Notes: generated from the sequence alone by a model not told the origin. A DNA stretch of 37,686 nt from an uncultured Photobacterium sp. (GCF_947502415.1 NZ_CANMZV010000016.1:1-37686); one strand, 5' to 3'; shown: positions 8,982-17,198, counted from the stretch's first letter. Numbers and translations: made by a program.

Positions 8982-9935
8982 ATGAGTAGTCAGACTATCC
9001 AATGGTTCCCGGGCCACATGCACAAGGCTCGTAAAGAGATCGAAGAAGTACTTCCAAAGATCGATGTCATCATTGAGGTACTTGATGCGCGCATTCCTTT
9101 CAGCAGTGAAAACCCGCTGATCAAAACATTTCGTGAAAAAAACGCCAAGCCTGTCGTTAAAGTACTGAACAAGCGAGACCTGGCCGACCCAGAAATGACC
9201 CAGATGTGGATTGAACACCTTGAAAAAGAGCAAGGTGTAAAAGCGATTGCCATCACTACCGAAAACATTAACGAAGTAAACAAAATCACCGAGCTTTGCC
9301 GCAAGCTTGCACCGCACCGTGAGGAAATGGGCAAAAACATTCGTACCATGATCATGGGCATCCCGAATGTGGGTAAATCAACCATCATCAATACACTTGC
9401 AGGCCGCACAATTGCAGTAACCGGTAACCAACCAGCAGTAACCCGCCAGCAGCAGCGTATTAACCTGCAAAACGGCATTGTCCTGTCTGATACGCCGGGG
9501 ATCCTGTGGCCTAAAGTTGAAAATCCACACAGTGGTTTCCGCCTGGCCGCAACCGGTGCCGTTAAAGATACGGCAATGGACTATATCGATGTGGCATTCT
9601 TCACTGTTGAATACCTGAAAGAAGCCTATCCGGAGCTAATCAAGGCGCGATATAACCTTGATGATGAACTACCAGAAACTGAAATTGAATTAATGGAAGA
9701 GATCGGACGTAAACGTGGCTGCCTGAAAAGTGGTGGCCGAGTCGATCTTCACAAAGCCTCTGAAATTCTTATCAATGAGCTACGTAATGGCACGCTTGGT
9801 CATATCACGATGGAACGCCCTGAGATGATCACCCAAGAGCTGATTGATGTCGCTGTTGAGTCTGAGCGTAAAGCTGAAGAAAAAGCGAAGAAAAAAGAAG
9901 AGCGCCGCAAGCGTTACCTTCGTAATAAGCGCTAA
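8982..9935 (+). CDS. ylqF: Ribosome biogenesis GTPase YlqF (RbgA family)
   Basis: The 317-aa protein has the circularly permuted GTPase order typical of YlqF/YawG proteins. G4 NKRD is near residues 63-66, G1 GIPNVGKST near 126-134, and G3 DTPG near 170-173. It opens with the conserved IQWFPGHMHKA and ends in a Lys/Arg-rich helix. RbgA in Bacillus acts late in 50S subunit assembly; the same role is inferred here. The C-terminal basic tail (about residues 290-317) probably contacts rRNA. The gene stands alone and ends in a strong terminator. Confidence 0.93.
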   Translation: MSSQTIQWFPGHMHKARKEIEEVLPKIDVIIEVLDARIPFSSENPLIKTFREKNAKPVVKVLNKRDLADPEMTQMWIEHLEKEQGVKAIAITTENINEVNKITELCRKLAPHREEMGKNIRTMIMGIPNVGKSTIINTLAGRTIAVTGNQPAVTRQQQRINLQNGIVLSDTPGILWPKVENPHSGFRLAATGAVKDTAMDYIDVAFFTVEYLKEAYPELIKARYNLDDELPETEIELMEEIGRKRGCLKSGGRVDLHKASEILINELRNGTLGHITMERPEMITQELIDVAVESERKAEEKAKKKEERRKRYLRNKR

Positions 9936-9970
9936 AACCAAGCTAGCTTAAAACTGAATTATTTACAGGG

Positions 9971-10002
9971 TTAAAGCCAGTCATTTTGACTGGCTTTAAT
10001 TT
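9971..10002 (+). terminator. Terminator after ylqF
   Basis: 13-bp stem TTAAAGCCAGTCA (9971-9983) / TGACTGGCTTTAA (9987-9999), followed by TTT. Confidence 0.85.
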
Positions 10003-10161
10003 AATATTATCTGTTACATCAAAGCATTAATTGTTTTTCAGTTGCCCCATATTGAGCTTATGTGTATTCAATCCGAGAGATTGCCTTCTTTCCCAAAGAC
10101 AGTCGCTTTTTTCACACTTCAAACGTATCCGGCAGTCAATCGGAAACTATACTTTGAGTTA

Positions 10162-10315
10162 GAAAAAAGAAAGTACTGCTCCCCCCGCTACTGGGGAGCA
10201 GTACTGTAACGTCATCAGACAAAGTGACTATGTACCGACTAACAACGGTGCTTCGTCTTTCAGCCTGCAAGGGACTAGAAAAAGGTCAGCCTGAGAGCCG
10301 AAGTGCCATCGTCCA
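10162..10315 (-). ncRNA. Candidate sigma54-dependent small RNA of about 150 nt, family unassigned
   Basis: Three signals line up on the minus strand. A sigma54-type promoter (10327-10342) is followed about 12 nt later by a predicted start near 10315. There is then a gene-free stretch of about 110 nt, and finally a strong intrinsic terminator (13-bp perfect stem 10172-10184 / 10193-10205 followed by TTCTTTTTTCT). No plausible ORF fills the interval. The transcript would contain CGTTGTTAGT (complement of 10238-10247), identical to part of the pairing core of Vibrio Qrr RNAs. The rest of the Qrr signature (the CTAGCCAACTGA part directly before it) is absent, and the RNA is longer than a typical Qrr of about 95-110 nt. 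A direct repeat CAGGCTGA occurs at 10286-10293 and 10260-10267. It could be a very divergent Qrr or a new RNA. Confidence 0.6.
10172..10205 (-). terminator. Strong minus-strand terminator of the candidate small RNA
   Basis: AGTACTGCTCCCC (10172-10184) is perfectly complementary to GGGGAGCAGTACT (10193-10205) around an 8-nt loop. Only the minus strand has a U-tract (complement of 10161-10171), so it terminates transcription coming from the right. No minus-strand protein gene lies there. Confidence 0.85.
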
Positions 10316-10326
10316 TTAGATATATA

Positions 10327-10342
10327 GCAAATCTAACGCCAA
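10327..10342 (-). promoter_or_regulatory. Sigma54 (-24/-12) promoter
   Basis: On the minus strand the sequence is TTGGCGTTAGATTTGCTA. The invariant GG (10340-10339) and GC (10328-10327) are separated by exactly 10 bp, as RpoN promoters require, and TTGGC and TTGC match the consensus boxes. Palindromic elements that could bind an enhancer protein lie about 100 and 200 bp upstream. Confidence 0.6.
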
Positions 10343-10411
10343 CTTTTTGCCATTTAAAATTCAATAACTTAAAAAAATCAGCGTCCCACAACGCACCATA
10401 AAGAGGAATAC

Positions 10412-10425
10412 TTGCACTATTGCGA
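10412..10425. promoter_or_regulatory. Possible enhancer-protein site upstream of the sigma54 promoter
   Basis: TTGCACTATTGCGA is an imperfect inverted repeat about 100 bp upstream of the predicted RNA start. It resembles the LuxO site (TTGCA-N3-TGCAA) but has 4-nt spacing and one mismatch. A second palindrome, TTGCTAGCGCAA, lies at 10511-10522. The regulator is unknown. Confidence 0.3.
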
Positions 10426-10917
10426 TGCTCCACGACCCAAAATCTAAGTGTTCTGATTAGATCCCCCCTTCCATTTATCTAAATATGATGCCCTTCAAAA
10501 TTTTTTTTCATTGCTAGCGCAAAAAACCACTTAAAATCAGCTTTTACAGCTCTAATCATTACTTGATAAGTAAAAATTAAGAAACCACAATAAAAACAAG
10601 TAACCAATTGATTTAAATACGTATAAATAAAACTCTTACAGCAATTAAAACCCCAAAATGGACATAGCTCTAACTATTAATCTACAAATTTACCTCAAAT
10701 AATAAAAACAGTGCCATCACATTAGTTTTTCTCATTTTACGAATTCAAAATAAACCTTCATATTCCCCCCCGTTTTCATCCGAAAACCATTTATTTGCTG
10801 CCTTGCCAACACCCTGTGGAAGCATCCTGCTTTCTTAGAACTTAACCATTATTATGGTTAACATGTTGTTGTTAATGGATTTTTATAACTTAATTTATTT
10901 ATGTGGAGACTACGGTA
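10426..10917. other. AT-rich intergenic region upstream of the MFS gene
   Basis: About 490 bp without a gene, with homopolymer runs (C6 near 10464, T8 near 10501, C8 near 10767). It presumably holds the MFS promoter and any upstream activator sites for the minus-strand small RNA. I see no further clear element. Confidence 0.5.
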
Positions 10918-12078
10918 GTGACACTCAACACTACTTGTCGCAAAAGCGAAGGCATTTTTGTGCCAGTTGCAGGACTGACTTTATTTGCAATTGCTTCCGG
11001 CTACCTAATGAGCTTAATTCCCCTTTCTTTGGCAAGTTTTAAGATCGAGACAAGTTATGCAAGCTGGTTAGCAAGCACTTATTATATTGGCTTATTAGTT
11101 GGTTCAATGATGATCGAGCCAATTATTGCCAAGATTGGTCATCGCTTTGCATTTATTAGTTTCCTCGTACTATTAGCAACCACTGTTGTTATTCAGGCTC
11201 TTTTTCCCAACAAAGATGCCTGGCTATTAATGCGGTTAATTGCTGGTATGGCTGTCGCAGGTATCTTTGTTGTTGTGGAGTCTTGGCTGCTGATCGGCGA
11301 TAGTGCAAAAGAGAGAGCAAAGCGCCTTGGCATCTATATGACTTCACTATATGGCGGGTCAACTATCGGACAGCTTGGTGTTGGCATCATCGGCACACAA
11401 GGCTTTGCACCATTTATTACCGTTCTGGTATTACTGTTTGCAGCGATACTGCCACCTATGATGATACGCCAGGGGCAGCCAAACATTACCCAACACCAAA
11501 GCCTATCTGCCAGGCAAATAAGTCGCCTTAGTAAGCCCGCGATTATTGGTTGTATTACTTCAGGCGTGGTAATGGGTAGTATTTACGGCCTGATGCCTTT
11601 AGCATTAAAACAAAATCAACTTGATACTGATAAAATTGGTGTCTTAATGGCCGCAATAATCCTTGGCGGTATGATTATTCAGCCAATCATCGGCAGACTA
11701 TCTGTAAAAATGAGCAAGACTTTGCTACTTGCCATGATGTCGCTATTAGGGGTATTTGCAATTGGCCTGACTTACCTGTCGGAACATTATTTACTGCTAG
11801 CCGGAGCATTAGCTCTATTGGGAATGTCGGCTTTTGCCCTCTACCCAATTTCAATCACCCTGGCATGTGACAACCTAGACTCTTCATTCATTGTTGCGGC
11901 AACGCAGGTCATGCTATTTAGCTACAGTATTGGTTCTGCATTGGGCCCGGTGGGAGCTAATCAGTTCATGTCAAAAGCCAATGGCTTGATGGACTTTTTC
12001 TTTGTCGTGTTGCTAGCCACAGCTATCTATATGTTGTTAGCCAGCATCCGTCGTAAAACAACGGTACTGGCAAGCTAG
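10918..12078 (+). CDS. MFS transporter, YcaD-like
   Basis: The product is about 386 aa with 12 predicted transmembrane segments. It has an MFS-type cytoplasmic loop between helices 2 and 3 (AKIGHR) and a WLL-rich helix 5 typical of YcaD-like permeases (VVVESWLLIGDSAKERAKRLGIYM near residues 119-142). The substrate is unknown. I prefer the GTG at 10918 because GGAG (10905-10908) lies 9 bp before it. A GTG at 10903 in the same frame would add five residues but has no Shine-Dalgarno. The gene is monocistronic. Its terminator is followed at once by the converging csrB-like RNA terminator. Confidence 0.8.
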   Translation: MTLNTTCRKSEGIFVPVAGLTLFAIASGYLMSLIPLSLASFKIETSYASWLASTYYIGLLVGSMMIEPIIAKIGHRFAFISFLVLLATTVVIQALFPNKDAWLLMRLIAGMAVAGIFVVVESWLLIGDSAKERAKRLGIYMTSLYGGSTIGQLGVGIIGTQGFAPFITVLVLLFAAILPPMMIRQGQPNITQHQSLSARQISRLSKPAIIGCITSGVVMGSIYGLMPLALKQNQLDTDKIGVLMAAIILGGMIIQPIIGRLSVKMSKTLLLAMMSLLGVFAIGLTYLSEHYLLLAGALALLGMSAFALYPISITLACDNLDSSFIVAATQVMLFSYSIGSALGPVGANQFMSKANGLMDFFFVVLLATAIYMLLASIRRKTTVLAS

Positions 12079-12085
12079 AAACAAC

Positions 12086-12120
12086 AACGCCGCGATATAA
12101 TAATCACGGCGTTCTGTTTT
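12086..12120 (+). terminator. Terminator after the MFS gene
   Basis: AACGCCGCGAT (12086-12096) pairs with the AATCACGGCGTT region (12103-12113) with one mismatch, followed by TCTGTTTTTC. Confidence 0.75.
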
Positions 12121-12127
12121 TCTTTTA

Positions 12128-12523
12128 CCCAAAAAAGAGCGGGCGCGACATCTGTCGCGCCCTTAGGTCTTACCTGCAGCAATCCGGCTACTACAGTGCT
12201 CCCTGCATCATTCCGTGATTAGGCTGATTCCTTCAGCATAGTCCTTTAGTCTCTATCCTAGAGATGTCCTATTGGTCTAACCCTGACCCGTCGAAGCGTC
12301 CTGTTTCGACTCTCTTCTCCTTCCTGGAGGTGTCCCATACTTCTTCCTGAAGCGGTCCTTTTTGTCGTCCTGACTGGCAAGTGTCCTACCTACCATATCG
12401 GTTCCATCCGATTATCCCTTCACAGTCCATGTTCGATAAATCATCCTGATCTACCGTCCTCATCCTGAGGTTGCCAACATCCCTGGCTGCTTTCCTGTTC
12501 CGTTCCGTCAGTTCCTTCCGACA
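12128..12523 (-). ncRNA. csrB: CsrB-family regulatory RNA
   Basis: Read on the minus strand, about 395 nt contain close to thirty GGA motifs, many as AGGA or GGGA in short hairpin loops (for example CAGGACGCTTCG and ATCTCTAGGATAGAG). This is the hallmark of CsrB/CsrC/RsmZ RNAs, which sequester the translational regulator CsrA. The locus ends in a 10-bp perfect terminator stem (12141-12150 / 12153-12162) followed by GCTCTTTTTT on the minus strand. There is no ORF. The predicted start is near 12523 from a TTGCTT/TAATCT promoter. A UvrY/VarA-like box lies upstream. Vibrionaceae usually carry several CsrB paralogues; which one this is cannot be told. Confidence 0.92.
12141..12162 (-). terminator. 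Terminator of the CsrB-family RNA
   Basis: GGGCGCGACA (12141-12150) / TGTCGCGCCC (12153-12162) pair perfectly. The minus strand continues GCTCTTTTTT. Confidence 0.9.
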
Positions 12524-12529
12524 GAGTTA

Positions 12530-12557
12530 AGATTACGATAATTGAGAATCGAAGCAA
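12530..12557 (-). promoter_or_regulatory. Probable promoter of the CsrB-family RNA
   Basis: On the minus strand TTGCTT (12557-12552) and TAATCT (12535-12530) are spaced 16 bp. This places the start just before the first GGA motifs. Confidence 0.45.
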
Positions 12558-12690
12558 TACCCTAACGTCACACTTTTTTCTCAAAATCACATAAAATTTC
12601 AGACTATAACGTTAAACCATTGAACATTAACGAACTTAATTAAATGAAAAACTAAATCTCAAACATAATTATTCTACTATCCCACGTATT

Positions 12691-12708
12691 TGTAAGAGAT
12701 ATCTCACA
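12691..12708. promoter_or_regulatory. UvrY/VarA (GacA-type) binding box upstream of csrB
   Basis: TGTAAGAGATATCTCACA matches the GacA/UvrY consensus TGTAAG-N6-CTTACA with one mismatch and extends into flanking A/T as a longer palindrome. It lies about 170-185 bp upstream of the predicted csrB start, the usual position for this activator site in gammaproteobacterial csrB/rsm genes. Confidence 0.75.
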
Positions 12709-12794
12709 AATAAAATCGGTAAAAGGCCAAACCACTCACAAGCCTTATCGTTGCTTTTATCCTCATGTTTATGATTTGCAGTTAATTTGCATAA

Positions 12795-15485
12795 TCAGTT
12801 AACTGACTGAACACATTGTTCAAGCTTTTCTAGCAACACTTCTTTCTTAAACGGCTTCGCGATATAATCATCCATTCCGACGTCATAGCACTTCTTGATA
12901 TCTTCATCCAATACACTGGCCGTAAGCGCAATAATTGGCAACCGATAACCTGAATTTTTCTTACTCTCCCAACGCCGAATCTCCTTCGTTGCAGTAAACC
13001 CATCCATTACCGGCATCATGCAATCCATCAAAATCGCAGTGTATCGCTTACCTTGCTTAACGGCCTCCAATGCTTCCTGACCGTTATTTGCCAGTTCATA
13101 TTGATAACCCGCTTTTTTTAAAAACAGTGAAGCGACTTTCTGGTTCACAAGGTTATCTTCCACAACCAGTACTACATCAGCCAAGTCATCATTACCAGCC
13201 TCCGAAGAGGCTTCTATTGAAGCAGGTGAAATAAAATCTGGTTTAACAATAGGCTGTATACCAACGTTCGATACAGCCAATTTCAAAGCTTTGCTAAAGC
13301 GATTACCCAACAAAGGCAATGTCACGATACCATCCACATCTGAACCAAAATCATGACTATCTCTGCAATGGTGTCGGCATAGTACTAAGGCCGCATTAGG
13401 CAATCTCTGTCGAATAACAGCAAATTCTTCTCGATATTCACAATGTTCCGGCGGACAATACAGCACGAGATCATAAACATCATGGTCTTCACTCAGTAAC
13501 GATATTGACTTAAGAATGTCGCAACTCATTCCCCATTTGTCACACTCCGCCACAATATCGCAGGCACCTCCATGGCGATCATCAGTAATCAACACACAGC
13601 GCCTACCTAATAGCTCTGGGATTGATTTCGTTACTTCCGTACCAATCTCGACATCGATTGAAAAATAAAAATTACTGCCCACGCCTTTTTCGGAGAAGAG
13701 CTGAATCTCTCCTCCCATTAATTCAACTAACTGACGACAAATAGTCAGCCCCAGCCCTGTACCACCAAAACGACGTGTAATTGAGCCATCTTCCTGAACA
13801 AATGGTGCAAAAATCTGGTTCTGTTTATCTTCAGCAATACCAACTCCGGTATCCATTACTGAAAACGTCAATGCCATTATATTTTCTTCTTTCTCTCGGC
13901 TATCAATGACTAAGCTGATTGTCCCACCTTTAGTAAACTTCACGGCATTAGACATTAAATTCATCAAGATCTGACGTAATCTATGCTCATCCACGATCAC
14001 TGAATCCGGAATTTCTGAATCTACCATGACCCTCAATTCATTATGCGATTCAGCAGCCTTAGCCATTACAATACTGGTAGTATCGTAAGCAATTTCTCGA
14101 ACATTGCATTCATATGGTGACATAACCAAATTGCCAGATTCGATTTTGGACAAATCCAAGATATCGTTAATCAACAATAGTAAGGTCTGCGAAGATGTTT
14201 CTATTGTCTGAAGATACTCAGATTGAGAGGGATTCAGGCTAGTTTCAGCCAATATGCCCGACATACCGACAATACCGTTTAACGGTGTCCGTATTTCATG
14301 TGACATATTGGCCAAAAACGTACTTTTGGCGATATTGGCCTTTTCCGCTTCCTCTTTAGCCTTCAAAAGAATATGCCTGTTATGGCACCGTTCCTCGATT
14401 AACATATTCAATTGCTTAGAAAAAAATGTAAACTCATCATTTCCATCTTCAATTACTTTTATTTTGCTATCAGGCACTTCCTCTATACGAGTCATGATTT
14501 TTATTATATGACCTAAATAGAAAATAACCCTCCGGGCTAGATTACCGCCCAAATAACAGATAAAGATAAGAGATAGTGTTATCAGGATCACATATGAAAG
14601 CATTAGTTTCTTGGCAAAATCTGCCAAGTAATTTATTTCCGATACTAGTTGGTTGCTAATTTCATAGACTACAAACTGAATCAACCGAAATCGCTCATCA
14701 AAAGCCTTCATTCCATAATTCAACTCATGATCTTTTTCAATATCAGTTAATATTGCATTGCGCAACTTATAACTATTAGCAAAAGCCGGATTAACAAAGG
14801 TTTTGCTCAGCAACTCTATCTGTGCAGGCGTTGCATTTATTGAAAGGTATCGGTCAATAAATAGCTGTTGCCTCTCAATAGTTGTTGTTAATAGGCTCTT
14901 AAACTCACTTTCATCTTCTGCAACACCATCAATAAGAAGGTGGATGTACCAATTTTCCTGCTGAGCCCATAACTGTAACCACTGCAATTGATATAAAACA
15001 AGCAGTTTCTGTTCAATTTCTTTTTCACCAACATCTACAACATTTCTTTCCAAGTTTTTTATTGACTGCTCAATCACATCTGTCGCCCAATTCGACCAGT
15101 CATCAATTTCATCCCTACCGACGCTATCGAAATTCGCCATGGCATCCATCATATCTTGAACAACAATTGAGGCATTTTCTTTTTCACCACCTTGAAATAC
15201 GTTATCAATCAAGCTGAAATAATCCGATACTGCTTCTTTAGCTTTTCGCTTCGCATCTATATTATTTTTATTGTGAAGTCGGTCTGTTCTTAGCTCATGA
15301 ATTGACGATGCAAAAATAGAGGTTTCATCGAGAAGTTTGATTTCTGCCACAAGAATATTTAATGCTCTGACTTTCCCATACAGCTCTTTTAATTCCAAAA
15401 CCGTAAATATCGAAGAAAACGTGAGCGGCAGCACAACCAATAACAAAAGCCTTGTTTTTATTGATATTTTATTTAACAGGCTCAT
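12795..15485 (-). CDS. Hybrid sensor histidine kinase
   Basis: The 896-aa product has this order. A first transmembrane helix (about 12-31). A helical periplasmic sensor region (32-292) of about 260 aa, possibly NIT-like. A second helix (296-316), then a HAMP-like linker. HisKA with His396 in SHEIRTP. An ATPase domain with N509/N513, DTGVG (545-549) and GGTGLGL (574-580). A degenerate receiver-like region (about 626-740) lacking a phospho-acceptor Asp. Last, a true receiver with E776/D777, phospho-acceptor D821 and K877. There is no HPt domain, so a separate phosphotransfer protein is expected. The ligand is unknown. It is divergent from a periplasmic binding-type gene and a porin gene, which suggests a shared signal or regulon. 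Confidence 0.88.
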   Translation of the reverse strand: MSLLNKISIKTRLLLLVVLPLTFSSIFTVLELKELYGKVRALNILVAEIKLLDETSIFASSIHELRTDRLHNKNNIDAKRKAKEAVSDYFSLIDNVFQGGEKENASIVVQDMMDAMANFDSVGRDEIDDWSNWATDVIEQSIKNLERNVVDVGEKEIEQKLLVLYQLQWLQLWAQQENWYIHLLIDGVAEDESEFKSLLTTTIERQQLFIDRYLSINATPAQIELLSKTFVNPAFANSYKLRNAILTDIEKDHELNYGMKAFDERFRLIQFVVYEISNQLVSEINYLADFAKKLMLSYVILITLSLIFICYLGGNLARRVIFYLGHIIKIMTRIEEVPDSKIKVIEDGNDEFTFFSKQLNMLIEERCHNRHILLKAKEEAEKANIAKSTFLANMSHEIRTPLNGIVGMSGILAETSLNPSQSEYLQTIETSSQTLLLLINDILDLSKIESGNLVMSPYECNVREIAYDTTSIVMAKAAESHNELRVMVDSEIPDSVIVDEHRLRQILMNLMSNAVKFTKGGTISLVIDSREKEENIMALTFSVMDTGVGIAEDKQNQIFAPFVQEDGSITRRFGGTGLGLTICRQLVELMGGEIQLFSEKGVGSNFYFSIDVEIGTEVTKSIPELLGRRCVLITDDRHGGACDIVAECDKWGMSCDILKSISLLSEDHDVYDLVLYCPPEHCEYREEFAVIRQRLPNAALVLCRHHCRDSHDFGSDVDGIVTLPLLGNRFSKALKLAVSNVGIQPIVKPDFISPASIEASSEAGNDDLADVVLVVEDNLVNQKVASLFLKKAGYQYELANNGQEALEAVKQGKRYTAILMDCMMPVMDGFTATKEIRRWESKKNSGYRLPIIALTASVLDEDIKKCYDVGMDDYIAKPFKKEVLLEKLEQCVQSVN

Positions 15486-15583
15486 ATCCTCTCCTTTAGT
15501 AGAAACCTCTCATGACTATTTGTACCTACATACATGTATACTATTATTTATAGCAGGATAAATTTATCAAATTGGATTTTTTA

Positions 15584-16066
15584 ATGTACAAAGGACTGAA
15601 GTATAAAAGTTTTATATCCCTTATTACATTATGGGGACTTTTGTTTTTCCCATCCTTTTCAACATTTTCAGCCAGCGACAATGCAAAGGATATCGAGTTT
15701 GCAGTATTTTCTTTGAATAGCGAGTTACCAAACCTTACAAAAAGCAAGGCTCGAATGCTCTATAAGGGAAGAACGAAGAAATTAAATGGCAGTATCAAAA
15801 TCGTTCTGGTTGATTTACCTGAAACCTCAATATTAAGAGAAGACTTTTATAATATGTTACTTGGAAAGTCCATTTCTCAGATGAATGGTTATTGGGCAAG
15901 TTTGTCCTTCTCAGGAAAAGGAACACCACCTAAAGAGCTCAATAGTGACGATATAAAAGAGATTATCGAATGGTTAAATAACAATCCTAATGGAATCGCA
16001 TATGCGCCTGTCAGTTCAGTTCCCGCTGGTGCAAACATTCTCATCACAATCTTACAGGGAGAGTAA
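15584..16066 (+). CDS. Small periplasmic PstS-like binding protein
   Basis: The 160-aa product has a signal peptide (about residues 1-27, ending near STFSA). It then has a short type-2 periplasmic-binding fold of the kind annotated as phosphate ABC substrate-binding protein: LTKSKARMLYKGRTKKLNGS, REDFYNMLLGKS, QMNGYWASLSFSGKGTPP and NPNGIAYAPV. At this length it covers only one lobe, so it is probably not a full phosphate binder. It may bind a small ligand for the neighbouring sensor kinase (inference). A TTG at 15572 is an alternative start; the ATG at 15584 is preferred. It ends 1 bp before the porin start. Confidence 0.75.
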   Translation: MYKGLKYKSFISLITLWGLLFFPSFSTFSASDNAKDIEFAVFSLNSELPNLTKSKARMLYKGRTKKLNGSIKIVLVDLPETSILREDFYNMLLGKSISQMNGYWASLSFSGKGTPPKELNSDDIKEIIEWLNNNPNGIAYAPVSSVPAGANILITILQGE

Positions 16067-16067
16067 G

Positions 16068-17123
16068 ATGATGAAGCTTTCAAACATTTTAACACTATCA
16101 CTTTTCAGTTTTGCCGGCTCTTCATTTGCAACTATCGACATCACTGATAACTTCTCCGTTAGCGGTTTTGGTTCTACTTCCGTCACCAAATCAAATAACG
16201 CTACTCCACTCTTTGTTCACAGAGAAATTACAGATAATAGCTGTTACGACTGTGACACGACCTTTGGTCTTCAGGCTGATTGGCTAATTACGGATGATAT
16301 TAATGCTTCTGTACAGGTAGTAAAACGCCCACAGGATAACTGGTCTGATCCGGAATTAGAATGGGCTTATCTTGCTTACCAAGATGATAATCTGACTTTC
16401 AAAGGCGGACGCCTGAGGATCCCGCTTTTCTTGGCTTCTGAATATTACTATGTCGGCCAGGCCTATACCTGGAGCCGCCCGCCACAAGAAGTCTACGACA
16501 GCCTTCTCGGTTTTACCTTCTTTGATGGCCTATCAGCACGCTGGCAAGCAGATATCTCTGACGACACAGCAGTGACAGTGTCACCTTATTATGGGTTCGA
16601 GCGTGACAATACCACCGAAGTTGGCCCAGACAAGATCACATTTGATACAGAGAGAGTTGCCGGTATCTCGATGGATGTCAGCGGATTTAACTATCGTATC
16701 CATGCTGGCTTTATGCACACACAATTTGAAATGACCCCTCTAATGGCTCCGTCTATAGATAAACTAAATATCTACACTCTCGGCGTCGAGTACAGCCTAG
16801 ATGACTGGCTTTTTATGACGGAGATGCAAACAGATAGTACCCAAACAAACTGGTATTTAAGCGGAGCATATAATATTGGCGACTTTACCCCTTACCTTGT
16901 CTACGGAGAAAGCCACCACCGACGAAAATCCAATAGTCTGACTGCGGGGGTTCGCTACGACATCACCTACTCCATTTCACTTAACGCTGAATGGCAGGGC
17001 GTATACATGACTAACGAAAACTATGAGCAATTTAACACCGGGCAATTTGTCAGACCGCCAAAACTTGTCGGAGAAGATAAAGACGTTCAACTTTATACGT
17101 TGATGATAAATTTTGTGTTTTAG
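16068..17123 (+). CDS. Porin-like outer membrane protein
   Basis: From the ATG at 16068 the product is 351 aa. It has a signal peptide (about 1-21, ending SSFA), then alternating short beta strands rich in aromatics with long polar loops, and a C-terminal LYTLMINFVF ending in Phe, as outer-membrane barrels do. I infer a general or substrate-specific porin; the solute is unknown. AGGGAGAG (16056-16063) is an excellent ribosome-binding site for 16068, whereas upstream in-frame starts would overlap the previous gene. It is co-transcribed with the small binding protein and divergent from the hybrid kinase. Two Cys (CYDC) in an early loop are unusual for a porin. Confidence 0.78.
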   Translation: MMKLSNILTLSLFSFAGSSFATIDITDNFSVSGFGSTSVTKSNNATPLFVHREITDNSCYDCDTTFGLQADWLITDDINASVQVVKRPQDNWSDPELEWAYLAYQDDNLTFKGGRLRIPLFLASEYYYVGQAYTWSRPPQEVYDSLLGFTFFDGLSARWQADISDDTAVTVSPYYGFERDNTTEVGPDKITFDTERVAGISMDVSGFNYRIHAGFMHTQFEMTPLMAPSIDKLNIYTLGVEYSLDDWLFMTEMQTDSTQTNWYLSGAYNIGDFTPYLVYGESHHRRKSNSLTAGVRYDITYSISLNAEWQGVYMTNENYEQFNTGQFVRPPKLVGEDKDVQLYTLMINFVF

Positions 17124-17170
17124 CGCTATCGCAGCATCGCTGCTGACACAAGTTCAACAAATGCATCCAT

Positions 17171-17198
17171 AAAGAAGAGGTGCTATCGCCTCTTCTTT
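17171..17198. terminator. Bidirectional terminator between the porin and ROK kinase genes
   Basis: 10-bp perfect stem AAAGAAGAGG (17171-17180) / CCTCTTCTTT (17189-17198) between convergent genes. Confidence 0.8.

Noticed and set aside
8990..9478. 162-codon minus-strand frame opposite ylqF
   Set aside because: Antisense shadow of a well-supported GTPase gene; composition follows the codon structure of ylqF.
10162..10315. Canonical Qrr assignment for the sigma54 RNA
   Set aside because: Only 10 nt of the conserved Qrr core is present; the adjoining conserved bases and typical length are missing, so the name is not given.
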